From PMG-095 sp049324695 (GTDB lineage Bacteria; Myxococcota_A; Polyangia; Polyangiales; Polyangiaceae): DNA of 64,000 nt. A program made the translations under genes and the position numbers. The stretch covers positions 124,001-188,000 of the forward strand of contig JBMOMJ010000066.1 in the NCBI GenBank assembly GCA_049324695.1, in the 5' to 3' direction. The notes below the pieces were generated by a model that saw only the letters and a list, made by a program, of their open reading frames with translations, was not told where the DNA came from and made no database searches. Positions 43,837 to 52,886 of this stretch are shown here, in pieces (the first letter of the stretch is position 1; every line of letters begins with the position of its first letter).

Positions 43837-44463
43837 ATGCAACGCGCTCTCGCATTTCTGTCACTCTGCGTCGCTCTCCTGGTTGCTTCGCCGGGGTTCG
43901 CTCAGGCCGTGATCAAGCAGCCGGGAGCGCATCCGCGCTACTCGGTCGAGCTCGAGCCGCACTTCACGTTTCAGTGGGACAACGGCCCCGATTACTACGC
44001 GGACGATGGCATCGGGCTCGGCATGCGCGCCGGCATCCCGTTGTTTCACAACGGACCCATTCCGCAGATCAACAACAACATGGCCATCTCGTTTGGCTTC
44101 GATTGGGTGCACTTCGGTTACGACCGGAGCTCAGCCTGTCGCCGTTACGGTGGCCGCTACTGCGACGACTGGGATTTCAGCGCAACCTCGCTGTGGTTTC
44201 CCGTCACCTTGCAGTGGAATTTCTACGTTCACAAGCGCATCTACGTGTTCGGCGAAGTGGGCTTTGCGATTCGCCATTCTCGCTACTCGTGGCTCGAGGG
44301 CTGCAATTCACCGAGCGGCTGGTGCGAGTACACGGATAGCACCACGCGCTTTCCGTATTTCGTTTTCTATCCCGGCGCACGCTTCATGCTGAGTGACACG
44401 ATCGGCATCACCGTGCGCGTCGGTTACCCGCACCTCACCGCGGGTGTGTCCTTTCTTCTCTGA
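43837..44463 (+). CDS. Secreted outer-membrane beta-barrel-like protein
   Basis: 208 residues. A Sec signal peptide ends at GFAQA (about residue 24). The rest alternates polar and aromatic residues in strand-like runs (YSVELEPHFTFQWD, SLWFPVTLQWNFYV, RIYVFGEVGFAIRHSRYSW) and ends in TVRVGYPHLTAGVSFLL, as expected of a small eight-stranded barrel. Four cysteines in two loops (SACRRYGGRYC, GCNSPSGWC) may form disulfides. No specific family was recognised. Confidence 0.75.
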   Translation: MQRALAFLSLCVALLVASPGFAQAVIKQPGAHPRYSVELEPHFTFQWDNGPDYYADDGIGLGMRAGIPLFHNGPIPQINNNMAISFGFDWVHFGYDRSSACRRYGGRYCDDWDFSATSLWFPVTLQWNFYVHKRIYVFGEVGFAIRHSRYSWLEGCNSPSGWCEYTDSTTRFPYFVFYPGARFMLSDTIGITVRVGYPHLTAGVSFLL

Positions 44464-44472
44464 GCGCGTGAC

Positions 44473-45864
44473 TTAAAGCTCCGTACGAATCGGGCGCCCG
44501 CTCTTGTTGGTTTTGACGGGCTCCGGTTCGTGCGGGCGAGGGGGCACGGGCTGCGCTTGCGGTGGGCGGCGCGGTGCCGGCGGGCGAACGCTGACGGGCG
44601 CTGGTCTCGCTTGAGATGGCGCACTGCTGGGCTCAGCGGTTGGAGCAAGCTCAACGTTGGGAGTCGACGGGTTTGGCTCCGGAGTGGTGGCAGGTGGTGC
44701 TTGCGAAGGCTCTGGCGGCACCGAGGAAGCAGCGTTTGCAGCCGCTGAAGCCGATGCAGCAGCCGCGGCCGCTTCGGCGTTGCTACGCCGTCCGCTGATG
44801 AGCAGAAAGCCGCCGGCGCCGAACACAACCACTACGATCGCAAGGGTCGCGAGATAGAGCCGCGTGCGGTTGGGCGGTTGGGCGGCGTTCAAGCCCGCTG
44901 GCGCGTCAGTCCAATTGCCGGGAGTGAGGCCGAGCTGAGGAGCGCTGGCTCGTTGAGAAACCGCGATTGCCGCATGGCGGCCACTGGCGTCGGGCGCAGT
45001 CATGCCAGCGCCGCTCGCCCATTGGTCGAGAGCGGCGCGAAACTCCGCTGCGGATTGAAAACGCTCGTTCGGTTCGCGCGCCATGGCGCGACGCACGATG
45101 CCACACAGGTTCGGATCGACGCCGGGAACCAGCTCTTCGATCGGACGCGGTGTTTCCAGCACGATTTTGAAGAGCAGCTCGTTGAATGTTTCGGCGTCGA
45201 ACGGCACTTTTCCGGTGAGCGCTTCGTAAAGCACGACGCCGACGGCATACAAGTCGACGCGGTGGTCGAGCTCGCGTGAACCCTTGGCCTGCTCAGGCGC
45301 CATGTAATACGGCGTGCCCATCACGACGCCCGTGCGGGTCATGCTGAGCCCGCTGCCGATATCGGCAAACTTGGAGATGCCGAAATCGAGGAGCTTCACG
45401 AAATCTTTGTTGCCGTGCCGGCTCGTGAGCAAAAACACATTGTCCGGCTTGAGATCACGATGCACGATGCCGGCGCCGTGCGCAGCGACCAGCGCGTCGA
45501 GCAGCTGCCGCGCAATCGGGTAGAGTTCGTGCGCCGCCAGACGCCCTTGCTGCTTGATGCGACGGCTGAGACTGTCGCCGTCCATGAACTCCATCACCAA
45601 GTAGCGCGCGCCGGAAGGCAAGGTTCCGAGGTCGAGCACCTCCACGATGTGCTCGGAACCGATACGCCCGGCGGCCTGCGCCTCGCGTTCGAAGCGTGCC
45701 ACCGCATCGCCGTTGCTGGCGACCTCCGCATGCAACACCTTGATGGCCACACGCCGGTGGATGCGCGCATTTTCGCCCTCGTAGACCGCGCCCATGCCGC
45801 CCTCGCCGATCAGCCGAACGATGCGGTACTTGTCGTCGATCAGGTCGCCCGGGCTCAAGGTCAT
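44473..45864 (-). CDS. Membrane-anchored Ser/Thr protein kinase (Hanks type)
   Basis: 463 residues from the start at 45864 (MTLSPGDLIDDKYRI). Glycine loop GEGGMGAVYE, catalytic Lys in VAIKVL, HRDLKPDN loop, DFGISKF in place of DFGLS and the activation segment MAPEQAKG. The kinase domain covers about 12-280. A linker leads to one membrane helix (YLATLAIVVVVFGAGGFLLI) at about 345-368 and a Pro-rich extracytoplasmic tail of about 90 residues with no PASTA repeats. Divergent from sthA with 92 bases between starts. Confidence 0.94.
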   Translation of the reverse strand: MTLSPGDLIDDKYRIVRLIGEGGMGAVYEGENARIHRRVAIKVLHAEVASNGDAVARFEREAQAAGRIGSEHIVEVLDLGTLPSGARYLVMEFMDGDSLSRRIKQQGRLAAHELYPIARQLLDALVAAHGAGIVHRDLKPDNVFLLTSRHGNKDFVKLLDFGISKFADIGSGLSMTRTGVVMGTPYYMAPEQAKGSRELDHRVDLYAVGVVLYEALTGKVPFDAETFNELLFKIVLETPRPIEELVPGVDPNLCGIVRRAMAREPNERFQSAAEFRAALDQWASGAGMTAPDASGRHAAIAVSQRASAPQLGLTPGNWTDAPAGLNAAQPPNRTRLYLATLAIVVVVFGAGGFLLISGRRSNAEAAAAAASASAAANAASSVPPEPSQAPPATTPEPNPSTPNVELAPTAEPSSAPSQARPAPVSVRPPAPRRPPQAQPVPPRPHEPEPVKTNKSGRPIRTEL

Positions 45865-45956
45865 GAAGTCTTGGCGTAGCACGAAACTCGCTGCAAAGGC
45901 GTCACTGGCCGGCCGATGTTGGGCGCTGGCGAGCCGATGTAGCATGCTGGCTCGCG

Positions 45957-47351
45957 ATGAATGCCGCTCATTACGACCTCGTCGTGCTTGGCGCAGGGCC
46001 TGCGGGAGAGAAGGGAGCTGCGCAGGCGGCGTACTTCGGCAAACGCGTGCTCGTGATAGAGAAAGAGCTCGAACCCGGTGGTGCAGCCGTGCATACGGGG
46101 ACGCTGCCGAGCAAAACGCTGCGCGAAACGGCGCTCTACCTGTCGGGTTATCACGCGCGCGAGCTGTACGGTGTCGCCGTGGAGCTCGATCCGCGGGCCA
46201 CGCTGCAGCACTTGATGTCGCGTAAGGCGGTCATCGCCGCGGCAGAGTCGAATGCATTTCGCGACAACTTCACGCGTCACGGCATCGAGTATCGGCGAGG
46301 TGACGCGAGCTTCGTCGACGCGCACACCGTCGCCGTGAAGAGCGCCGACGGAGAGCAGCGTGTGACAGGCGACTACATCCTGATCGCCACGGGCTCGATG
46401 CCTTACCGCCCGACCGATATCGATTTCGACGGCCCCCTCGTTCACGACAGCGACGAAGTGCTGACCATCAACAGCATCCCGACTTCACTCACGATTTTGG
46501 GCGGCGGCGTGATCGGCTGCGAGTACGCCTGCATGTTCGCAGCATTGAGGACACCGGTGACGCTGGTCGACGCACGCGACGAAATCCTACCGTTCCTCGA
46601 CGCGGAGATCGTCGCGCGCCTGAAGCTCGCGATGCAGAGCGCTGGGATTCGCCTGGTGCAGGGCAAACGTTGGAAGGGAGTGCGCGTCGGCGAACGGGAC
46701 GTGACCACCGAGCTTAGCGATGGCTCGACCGTCACCAGCGAGCAGCTGCTGTTTACGGCAGGGCGCACAGGGCGCACCGATGGCTTGAACCTAGCCGCGA
46801 TTGGCATCGTGCCCGATTCGCGCGGCTACTTGCAGGTCGATGCGCAGTTCCGAACCGCGCAGCCTCACATCCTGGCAGCCGGCGATGTGGTGGGCTTCCC
46901 AGCTTTGGCGTCGGTCTCGATGGAGCAGGGGCGCGTCGCCGTGTGCCAAGCCTTCGGCTTCGATTACAAGCGCGCCGTGGCCGCACTGATGCCGTATGGG
47001 ATCTACACCATTCCCGAGGTGAGCTCGTTCGGCGAAACCGAAGAGACCTGTCGCCAGAAGCAGATCGACTACGTCGTTGGGCGTGCGCTCTCTTCGAACA
47101 ATCCGCGTGGCAAGATCACCGGTGACCTTGGGGGCATTACCAAGCTCATCGTCGAAGCAGCGACTCGCAAGCTGATCGGCGTTCACGTGATCGGCGAGCG
47201 CGCGAGCGAGCTGGTGCACATCGGACAGCTGGCTGTCACGTTGGGGGCCACTGTCGACGTGTTCATCGACATGGTCTTCAATTATCCGACTTCATCGGAC
47301 TCTTATAAGTACGCAGCCTACAGCTGCCTGGACGCTTTCTCGCGCCGCTGA
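45957..47351 (+). CDS. sthA: Soluble pyridine nucleotide transhydrogenase (Si-specific)
   Basis: 464-residue FAD protein of the disulfide-reductase fold that exchanges hydride between NADPH and NAD. FAD motif VLGAGPAGEKGAAQAAYFGK, then HTGTLPSKTLRETALY, where the CxxxxC redox pair of lipoamide dehydrogenases is missing, as in SthA. NAD(P) motif LTILGGGVIGCEYACMFA and the second FAD contact AAGDVVGFPALASVSMEQG. The C-terminus YKYAAYSCL is typical. Balances NADPH during growth. Single gene. Confidence 0.93.
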   Translation: MNAAHYDLVVLGAGPAGEKGAAQAAYFGKRVLVIEKELEPGGAAVHTGTLPSKTLRETALYLSGYHARELYGVAVELDPRATLQHLMSRKAVIAAAESNAFRDNFTRHGIEYRRGDASFVDAHTVAVKSADGEQRVTGDYILIATGSMPYRPTDIDFDGPLVHDSDEVLTINSIPTSLTILGGGVIGCEYACMFAALRTPVTLVDARDEILPFLDAEIVARLKLAMQSAGIRLVQGKRWKGVRVGERDVTTELSDGSTVTSEQLLFTAGRTGRTDGLNLAAIGIVPDSRGYLQVDAQFRTAQPHILAAGDVVGFPALASVSMEQGRVAVCQAFGFDYKRAVAALMPYGIYTIPEVSSFGETEETCRQKQIDYVVGRALSSNNPRGKITGDLGGITKLIVEAATRKLIGVHVIGERASELVHIGQLAVTLGATVDVFIDMVFNYPTSSDSYKYAAYSCLDAFSRR

Positions 47352-47452
47352 TCAGCCGATTCGGCTGCAAACGCGCAGCTCCGTTACCTGCCGGAAAAGC
47401 AGTCGAAAGCGCGAGGGAACAGGGCTTCCTCTACACAAGGGGGTCAAAGCGG

Positions 47453-48208
47453 ATGAAGGCTGTCAGTAGGAGCGCGCTCCGGCGCGACGTTGCCGACTTT
47501 CTGAAATCGATGCCTGCCGCCTACGCGCAGGACTTTGCGCTGCGCGACATCGAGGAGCACGCACAAATCGTTGCGCGTCGCGGTCAGCTTTCGGCGCACG
47601 CGGAGCCTTGGCAAGGTGCGCTCGGCACTGCGTTCGTGTGCGTCGTAGCCGACGATCGGCCAGGCTTGCTTTCGTTCGTGACCGACGCCTTGCTCGTGCA
47701 TGGTCTGAACATCAAGAGCGCGCAGATCTATTGTCGCTGCCGGCCGGACAGCGTTTGGGAAGCCGTTGATTTCTTCTGTGTCGAAGCAGCGCACGCCCAG
47801 CCGGAAGCGGCTTGCGTCGAGCCGGGCGAACTGGCTGGCTTCGCGCAGACGCTGCGCGAGCTGATCGCCGAGGAACAGGTAGTGGAACGACACGCCAGTG
47901 AACGCGACACGATCCCAGTGCCGCGTCCGCGCCCGTCGCGTGTGTACTTCGATATCGACGCACTTCGTCGCAACGAGCTTTTGTTGGTGGTCGATACGCC
48001 AGACTTTTCGGGGCTCTTGTTCGGCATTTCCAGCGCGCTGCACGCTCAAGGCATGCGCATCATGGCGTCACAGATCCGCACTGAGGACGGCATGGCGCGC
48101 GACCGATTTCACTTGGCCGCGCTCGAAACCCAGCAGCTTACGGGCGAGCGACTATGCGACATTCAGCAGGCGGTTTGGGCGGCGGTGCGCGCCGGAGGCA
48201 AGGCTTAA
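47453..48208 (+). CDS. Protein with two GlnD-like ACT domains
   Basis: 251 residues. The N-terminal 60 are helical. ACT 1 is at about 62-125 (VCVVADDRPGLLSFVTDALL, HGLNIKSAQIY) and ACT 2 at about 175-240 (LLVVDTPDFSGLLFGISSAL, GMRIMASQIRTEDG). Both resemble the ACT pair at the end of GlnD uridylyltransferases, but no nucleotidyltransferase or HD domain is present. It may sense an amino acid, perhaps glutamine; no partner is adjacent. It converges with the methyltransferase, sharing 4 bases at the stops. Confidence 0.82.
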   Translation: MKAVSRSALRRDVADFLKSMPAAYAQDFALRDIEEHAQIVARRGQLSAHAEPWQGALGTAFVCVVADDRPGLLSFVTDALLVHGLNIKSAQIYCRCRPDSVWEAVDFFCVEAAHAQPEAACVEPGELAGFAQTLRELIAEEQVVERHASERDTIPVPRPRPSRVYFDIDALRRNELLLVVDTPDFSGLLFGISSALHAQGMRIMASQIRTEDGMARDRFHLAALETQQLTGERLCDIQQAVWAAVRAGGKA

Positions 48209-49104
48209 CGGCGCCGCTGCCGCATCAGCGCATACAGCACGGCATTACGCTCGAGCGGCGGATTCTCAGAAAAGCGTTGCGCCAGAGTCGGAGCGACGTT
48301 CAGTAACCAGCGCAGCACGCTGACTGGCTTCATTTCACGACCGAGGCGCGCGGCTTCCCGCAACAACGAGCGTTCGATCAGGGGCGCGAACCCATGCCGC
48401 TCGAAAAACGCGAGCCCGTCCGCCGGAGCGAACTTCATTTCGGCGTGGGCAGCTTCCAACGTCTTCGCCAGGCTCGCCTGCAACTGAGCCAGTATGTCCG
48501 GTGAGACGACGTCCAGCAGCCACAGTGCGCTCGGGAAAAACGTATGCAGATCGTCCGCCAGTGACCCAACTTCCTGTGCATCCAGATAAATCAGGAAGCC
48601 CTCGGAGACGACCAGCACCCGCGATGATTCACGGTTCACGCGCGCGAACAGCTCGCGCCGTGCGTCGACGTTCCTCAAATCCAGCGCGATGCGCTCCAGC
48701 TGACACGTCGCCGGCTCATTGGCAAGTAGGGCACCTTTCGGTTGGATGATGCCCGGCTGATCGACTTCGATCCAACGCACTCCGCTCGGAACGCTCAAGC
48801 GCTGCGGCCGCGTGTCGAGCCCGGCGGCAAGGTTCAGTACCGTGTGTACGGCGTGCTCGCGAAGCGCGAGCGAAATCAGCTCGTCGAACACGCGCGTGCG
48901 GATTGCGATGGACCAAGCGAGCGGCTCCTTCACCATCTGCTCGGCCACCGTACGACCGCGCTCGCCCGCCAACCGCCGCGCGTAAGGATCACGAAAGAGC
49001 GGCTGGTCTCGCTCGGACTCGAGCGCGCGGAAGTGTGCCACCCAGCGCGCTGTATCGGATACGTCCCGAGCGACTCCGATTGTCACCCTTACGTCTTGAT
49101 GCAT
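48205..49104 (-). CDS. SAM-dependent methyltransferase, leucine carboxyl (PPM1/LCMT) family
   Basis: 299 residues from the start at 49104 (MHQDVRVTIGVARDV). The family N-terminus is DTARWVAHFRALESERDQPLFRDPYARRLAG, followed by the SAM-binding VLNLAAGLDTRPQRLSV, WIEVDQPGII and LVVSEGFLIYLDAQEV. In bacteria these enzymes often methylate small molecules or natural products; the target is unknown. The extension to 49188 lacks family similarity and overlaps the divergent DUF486 gene region. Confidence 0.9.
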   Translation of the reverse strand: MHQDVRVTIGVARDVSDTARWVAHFRALESERDQPLFRDPYARRLAGERGRTVAEQMVKEPLAWSIAIRTRVFDELISLALREHAVHTVLNLAAGLDTRPQRLSVPSGVRWIEVDQPGIIQPKGALLANEPATCQLERIALDLRNVDARRELFARVNRESSRVLVVSEGFLIYLDAQEVGSLADDLHTFFPSALWLLDVVSPDILAQLQASLAKTLEAAHAEMKFAPADGLAFFERHGFAPLIERSLLREAARLGREMKPVSVLRWLLNVAPTLAQRFSENPPLERNAVLYALMRQRRR

Positions 49105-49202
49105 TCCGGGATGGCTCGCAACCCCAGCCAGCCTAACAAACGCGCCCCCGCCGCTTGCCAATCGCTCCGCGCTCCGCAAAAAGGTCATATCGGAGTTCCC
49201 AT

Positions 49203-49544
49203 ATGGCCTGGCTTGCGGTGCTGTTGCTGATCGTATCGAACATATTCATGACCTTCGCCTGGTATGGGCATCTGAAGAACCATCAGCATTCTCCACTCTG
49301 GCTGGTTGTGCTGCTGAGCTGGGGCATCGCGTTTCTCGAGTACTGCTTTCAGGTCCCCGCCAATCGTATCGGTGCGCAGGCAGGGCTCGTTACCGCGCAA
49401 CTCAAGACGATTCAGGAAGTGATCACGCTGGTCGTTTTCAGCGTCTTCGCAGCCCTCTACCTCGGCGAACCCCTGCGCTGGAATCACCTGGTCGGCTTTG
49501 CCTTCGTCGCCGTGGGCGCGCTGTTCGTGTTCAAGCCCTGGTGA
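49203..49544 (+). CDS. DUF486 family small membrane protein
   Basis: 113 residues from the ATG at 49203 (MAWLAVLLLIVSNIF), with ttcc before it and no clear Shine-Dalgarno. Four helices fill the protein; the family hallmarks are FAWYGHLK, AFLEYCFQVPANRIG, LKTIQEVITLVVFSVFAALYLGE and GFAFVAVGALFVF. It resembles half of a DMT-type transporter and is presumably a dimer. The 3-prime end overlaps the opposing gene by 14 bases. Confidence 0.9.
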   Translation: MAWLAVLLLIVSNIFMTFAWYGHLKNHQHSPLWLVVLLSWGIAFLEYCFQVPANRIGAQAGLVTAQLKTIQEVITLVVFSVFAALYLGEPLRWNHLVGFAFVAVGALFVFKPW

Positions 49545-50958
49545 GGCGCGTTGCGCGCTGAGAAGCCAGGGCTCGCCGCGTAAGGCTTGCAACAATGCGA
49601 ACGGCGTGTAGGAGCGCCGCGAGCATGAGTCCGCAGCTGACCACGACAGCAAGGCGCAAGAACGTGCCTACCGCCACGCTGTGTCGCTGGACCTCCATCG
49701 CGTCGCCGTGAAAGCAAACGTAAAGTTGCGACAAGGTGGTGAGCACGAAGAAAATGCCGAAAAGCCCCAAGACGCGTGTGGGCGCCGCGCGTCGAAGCAG
49801 CGCTGCGGCGCTCACCACGCCTGCCGCAATGCAGGCCGCCAGCGGAAACCGCGGCAGCCAGTCAGCGACGATCCAAGCGTCGATCTCTTCGCCGAGCGGA
49901 GCGGCTGGTCTGCGCCGGTCATCACTGAGACGGTAGGCGACCAAAAACGGAAACGCCTCGTAGGCTTCTTGCGCTGTGAGCAGCGGATGATTCACGAGGT
50001 AACGTTGGTACGCAGTGTAACCACGCGCCGCGATCCAATCGCGGAACGCTTGTAATGCTGGTTCTCGAAATGCATACCGCTTGTGAGAGGAGGCGAAGGT
50101 GCCTCTACGCGATAATAGCTGACGGTTCAGCGGCATGCCGAGCTCGCGCGCGAAGTAGTCGAGCTTATGTGGATTCGGTAGCACGCGCCTGAAGATCACG
50201 TTCATCAATGGGAAGTCGTAGCGCCCGGACGCACGCGAAGTCGCCTGTGCTGCGAAAGCTGCTGCCAGTAGCGTGAAGCAGAGCACGACGAGAGAGCTTC
50301 GCAGTGTGCGCCGGCTCACCAAGAGCGCAGGTTGGATCGCCCACACGCTCGCACACAAGGTCGGTACGAGCAGGAGCAACAAGTAGGAGTTCGTGTCACG
50401 CGCGAACGCAGCTACCAGGCTGAACACGCCCGTGGCGACAGCCCAGTAATGCGTCGCGCCGGGACGCGAAAGCAGCGCACGCAGATAGTACAATGCGCAG
50501 GCGAGGGACAGCACGACCAGTGAGTGAGACGTCGACTCGGCGCGGATGATTGCATCCCAAGCGTGCACCGGCGTGGAGAGCGCGATCAGCAGCGTCGCCG
50601 CGCAAATCGTGAGCGAAGCGATACCGTGCGCGAATCCAGACAACGCGAGCGCCAGCGCCGCCCAGCACAGCGTTGAGAAGCCGAGCTGGAAAAGCACGAT
50701 GTGCTCGTCGGAGAGGCCCGTCTTGAACACCAGTGGAAACACGATCGGTCGTCGTGCAAGCCAGAAGTCGCGGCTCAAAAGTGGGTACTCCGCAATCGCC
50801 GCCCAGATGCGCAGGTCGCCGCTGTAGATCGGGGGCCTACCCACGATTGCTTTGATCTTCAAGTACCCAAACCCCAAAAGGAGCGCCGCCTTGAGCGCAA
50901 ACCAAAGTCTGCGTGTGCGCGGCGGCTGCTCCGGGCGCGAACCGCGTTCGGATTTCAT
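49531..50958 (-). CDS. Polytopic membrane protein, possible GT-C glycosyltransferase
   Basis: 475 residues from the start at 50958 (MKSERGSRPEQPP); the longer frame to 51027 adds 23 polar residues. About ten hydrophobic helices (for example ALKAALLLGFGYL, IVLFQLGFSTLCWAALALAL, LVVLSLACALYYLRALL). After the first helix there is an acidic motif YSGDLRIWAAIAEYPLLSRDFW, reminiscent of the first luminal loop of GT-C enzymes, but without the clear paired acidic residues. No family was recognised. A long soluble loop (about 260-370) lies before the last helices. Confidence 0.7.
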   Translation of the reverse strand: MKSERGSRPEQPPRTRRLWFALKAALLLGFGYLKIKAIVGRPPIYSGDLRIWAAIAEYPLLSRDFWLARRPIVFPLVFKTGLSDEHIVLFQLGFSTLCWAALALALSGFAHGIASLTICAATLLIALSTPVHAWDAIIRAESTSHSLVVLSLACALYYLRALLSRPGATHYWAVATGVFSLVAAFARDTNSYLLLLLVPTLCASVWAIQPALLVSRRTLRSSLVVLCFTLLAAAFAAQATSRASGRYDFPLMNVIFRRVLPNPHKLDYFARELGMPLNRQLLSRRGTFASSHKRYAFREPALQAFRDWIAARGYTAYQRYLVNHPLLTAQEAYEAFPFLVAYRLSDDRRRPAAPLGEEIDAWIVADWLPRFPLAACIAAGVVSAAALLRRAAPTRVLGLFGIFFVLTTLSQLYVCFHGDAMEVQRHSVAVGTFLRLAVVVSCGLMLAALLHAVRIVASLTRRALASQRATRLTRA

Positions 50959-51038
50959 CACACACACCTGCCGCGGCTGCTCTAAGCACGAAGCCTGCCG
51001 TGCACGGCGCATAGGAGCCGCCTTCATTTCGGCGAGTC

Positions 51039-51104
51039 ACGCGTGTGTCAGCCTGTGCCGCGACGCACCGATGCGTGGACGCGTGTGTCAGGTTGTGCCG
51101 CGAC
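51039..51104 (+). repeat. Imperfect 26-bp direct repeat, 40-bp period
   Basis: acgcgtgtgtcag, two variable bases, tgtgccgcgac occurs at 51039-51064 and 51079-51104 with two mismatches. It lies between the modC end and the start region of the polytopic membrane protein, so it may affect that gene's promoter or reflect slippage. Confidence 0.7.
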
Positions 51105-51133
51105 TCACGCGAGCGAACAGCTCTGCGTGCTCG

Positions 51134-52255
51134 TCAGGTGACGAGTGCGACGGTTTTCACCTGTGCGAACACGCGAGCGCCGGCTCGCAAGCGCAAGAGG
51201 TCGCGCGAGCGGCGCGTGATGCGGGAAAGCACGATGGTGTCGTCGTTGCCCACTGCCAAACGTACGTTGACGCGATCCGGGCCATGATCGGAAAGTGCCA
51301 CGATACGCGCGGGAAGCACGTTGAGGATGCTCGAGGGCGCTGGTTGTTGGATGGCAATGCTGACGTCGCGGGCAAGTAAACGAGCGCGGGCGAGGGCTCC
51401 GAGTGAGCGCTCGATGCGGCTCACCCACAACGATGCGGAGCCAAACTCCAAGCGCGTGAGATGGTGTTCGGCGTCGTGCTCTGCCACGTGCGCTTCGATG
51501 ACGACGCCGGCCTGGTCTCCGAGCGAGAGTGGTAGGTCGATGCGCCCGAGCAGCTCTAAAATCGGGCCCTGTGCTGCTACGCGGCCTTGATCGAGCAGCA
51601 CGAGGGTATCGGCCAGGCGCGTCACTTCGTCCAGCGAGTGGCTGACGTAGACGATGGGAATGGAGAGCTCGTCGCGCAGGCGCTCGATATAGGGGAGGAC
51701 GTCGGCTTTGCGCGGTTCGTCGAGTGCGGCCAGCGGCTCGTCCATCAGGAGCAAGCGAGGAGCAGAGAGAAGCGCGCGTGCGATCGCAACGCGTTGGCGC
51801 TCGCCTCCGGAGAGGCCGGCGAAGGTGCGATCGAGCAGCGCTTCGATGCCCAGCATTTTCAGCACGGACGCCAAGGCGAGGGCGTTCTTCGATGATCGCT
51901 GCCGTTTCTGTGCGTAGGCGAGGTTGCCGCGCACGCTCAGGTGCGGAAACAGGCTCGCTTCTTGGAACACGTAACCGATCGAACGAAGATGCGGCGCTAC
52001 GAACGTTCCGCGTGCGTCGTCTTGCCAGCACTCACCGAAAGCGTGCAGGCTGCCCTGGCCCCGATCGAGGCCCGCGATGAGTCGAAGGCAGCTGGTCTTG
52101 CCAGCACCCGAAGCGCCGAACAGCGCAGTGACACCGGTCGCTCGGAGCTCCAGATCTAGCTCGATTGCGAAGCCCGGATGCGCCTGTCGCAAGGAGAGGC
52201 GAATGCCGGCTGGGTCAACGCAGCTCGGGTTTGGCACGGAACGAATAGAGTGCAA
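51134..52255 (-). CDS. modC: Molybdate ABC transporter ATPase ModC
   Basis: 373 residues. Walker A GASGAGKTS, ModC-type LRLIAGLDRGQGSL, signature LSGGERQRVAIARAL, Walker B LLLMDEPLAALD, His in VSHSLDEVTRLAD. A C-terminal TOBE domain (about 300-370, LPARIVALSDHGPDRVNVRL) is the oxyanion-binding regulatory domain of ModC. The ATG at 52255 overlaps modB by 41 bases; a GTG at 52237 is an alternative. Third structural gene of the mod operon. Confidence 0.92.
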   Translation of the reverse strand: MHSIRSVPNPSCVDPAGIRLSLRQAHPGFAIELDLELRATGVTALFGASGAGKTSCLRLIAGLDRGQGSLHAFGECWQDDARGTFVAPHLRSIGYVFQEASLFPHLSVRGNLAYAQKRQRSSKNALALASVLKMLGIEALLDRTFAGLSGGERQRVAIARALLSAPRLLLMDEPLAALDEPRKADVLPYIERLRDELSIPIVYVSHSLDEVTRLADTLVLLDQGRVAAQGPILELLGRIDLPLSLGDQAGVVIEAHVAEHDAEHHLTRLEFGSASLWVSRIERSLGALARARLLARDVSIAIQQPAPSSILNVLPARIVALSDHGPDRVNVRLAVGNDDTIVLSRITRRSRDLLRLRAGARVFAQVKTVALVT

Positions 52256-52886
52256 AAAGGACCGCGAACGAAAACACCAGCATTCCAGCGGCCAAGGCGT
52301 GCGCGGCTGGGTATTCGAGGGCTTCGACGTGATCGTAGATGGAAACTGAAAGTACGCGCGTCTTCTCGGGGATGTTGCCGCCGATCATGAGCACCACGCC
52401 GAATTCACCAATCGTATGCGCAAAGCCGAGCATGGCAGCCGTTACGAAGCCACGCCGCGCCAGCGGAACCGCCACGGTAAAGAAACGATCCCAAGGCCCT
52501 GCTCCCAGCGTGGCAGCGACCTCGAGCGGACGCTTTCCCACGCTTTCGAAGGCATTCTGTAGCGGCTGAACTACGAACGGCAGTGAATACAGAGTGGAGG
52601 CGACGACCAGACCGCCGAACGTGAATGGTAGAGTACCGAGCCCGAGCGCCTGAGTGAGCTTACCGCCGGCACCGTTGGGTCCCAAGAAGTACAGCAAGTA
52701 GAAGCCGAGCACGGTTGGAGGCAGCACCAACGGGAGTGCCACGACAGTGGCGATGAAGCCTTTGAGCTTCGAGCGCGTCGACGCGAGCCAGAACGCGAGT
52801 GGCGTGCCGAGAACGATGAGCAGCAACGTGGTTAACGTTGCCAGCTTCAGCGTGAGGCGAATGGCGGAAAAATCGGCTGCGGTCAC
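52215..52886 (-). CDS. modB: Molybdate ABC transporter permease ModB
   Basis: 223 residues from a GTG at 52886 that overlaps the modA stop (GTGA); ATG-initiated readings farther upstream lie wholly inside modA in another frame. Helices include LATLTTLLLIVLGTPLAFWLA, VVALPLVLPPTVLGFYLLY and the ModB coupling loop EVAATLGAGPWDRFFTVAVP. FAHTIGEFGVVLMIGGNIP is a hallmark of ModB. The length agrees with the family, about 225. Confidence 0.93.
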   Translation of the reverse strand: MTAADFSAIRLTLKLATLTTLLLIVLGTPLAFWLASTRSKLKGFIATVVALPLVLPPTVLGFYLLYFLGPNGAGGKLTQALGLGTLPFTFGGLVVASTLYSLPFVVQPLQNAFESVGKRPLEVAATLGAGPWDRFFTVAVPLARRGFVTAAMLGFAHTIGEFGVVLMIGGNIPEKTRVLSVSIYDHVEALEYPAAHALAAGMLVFSFAVLFALYSFRAKPELR

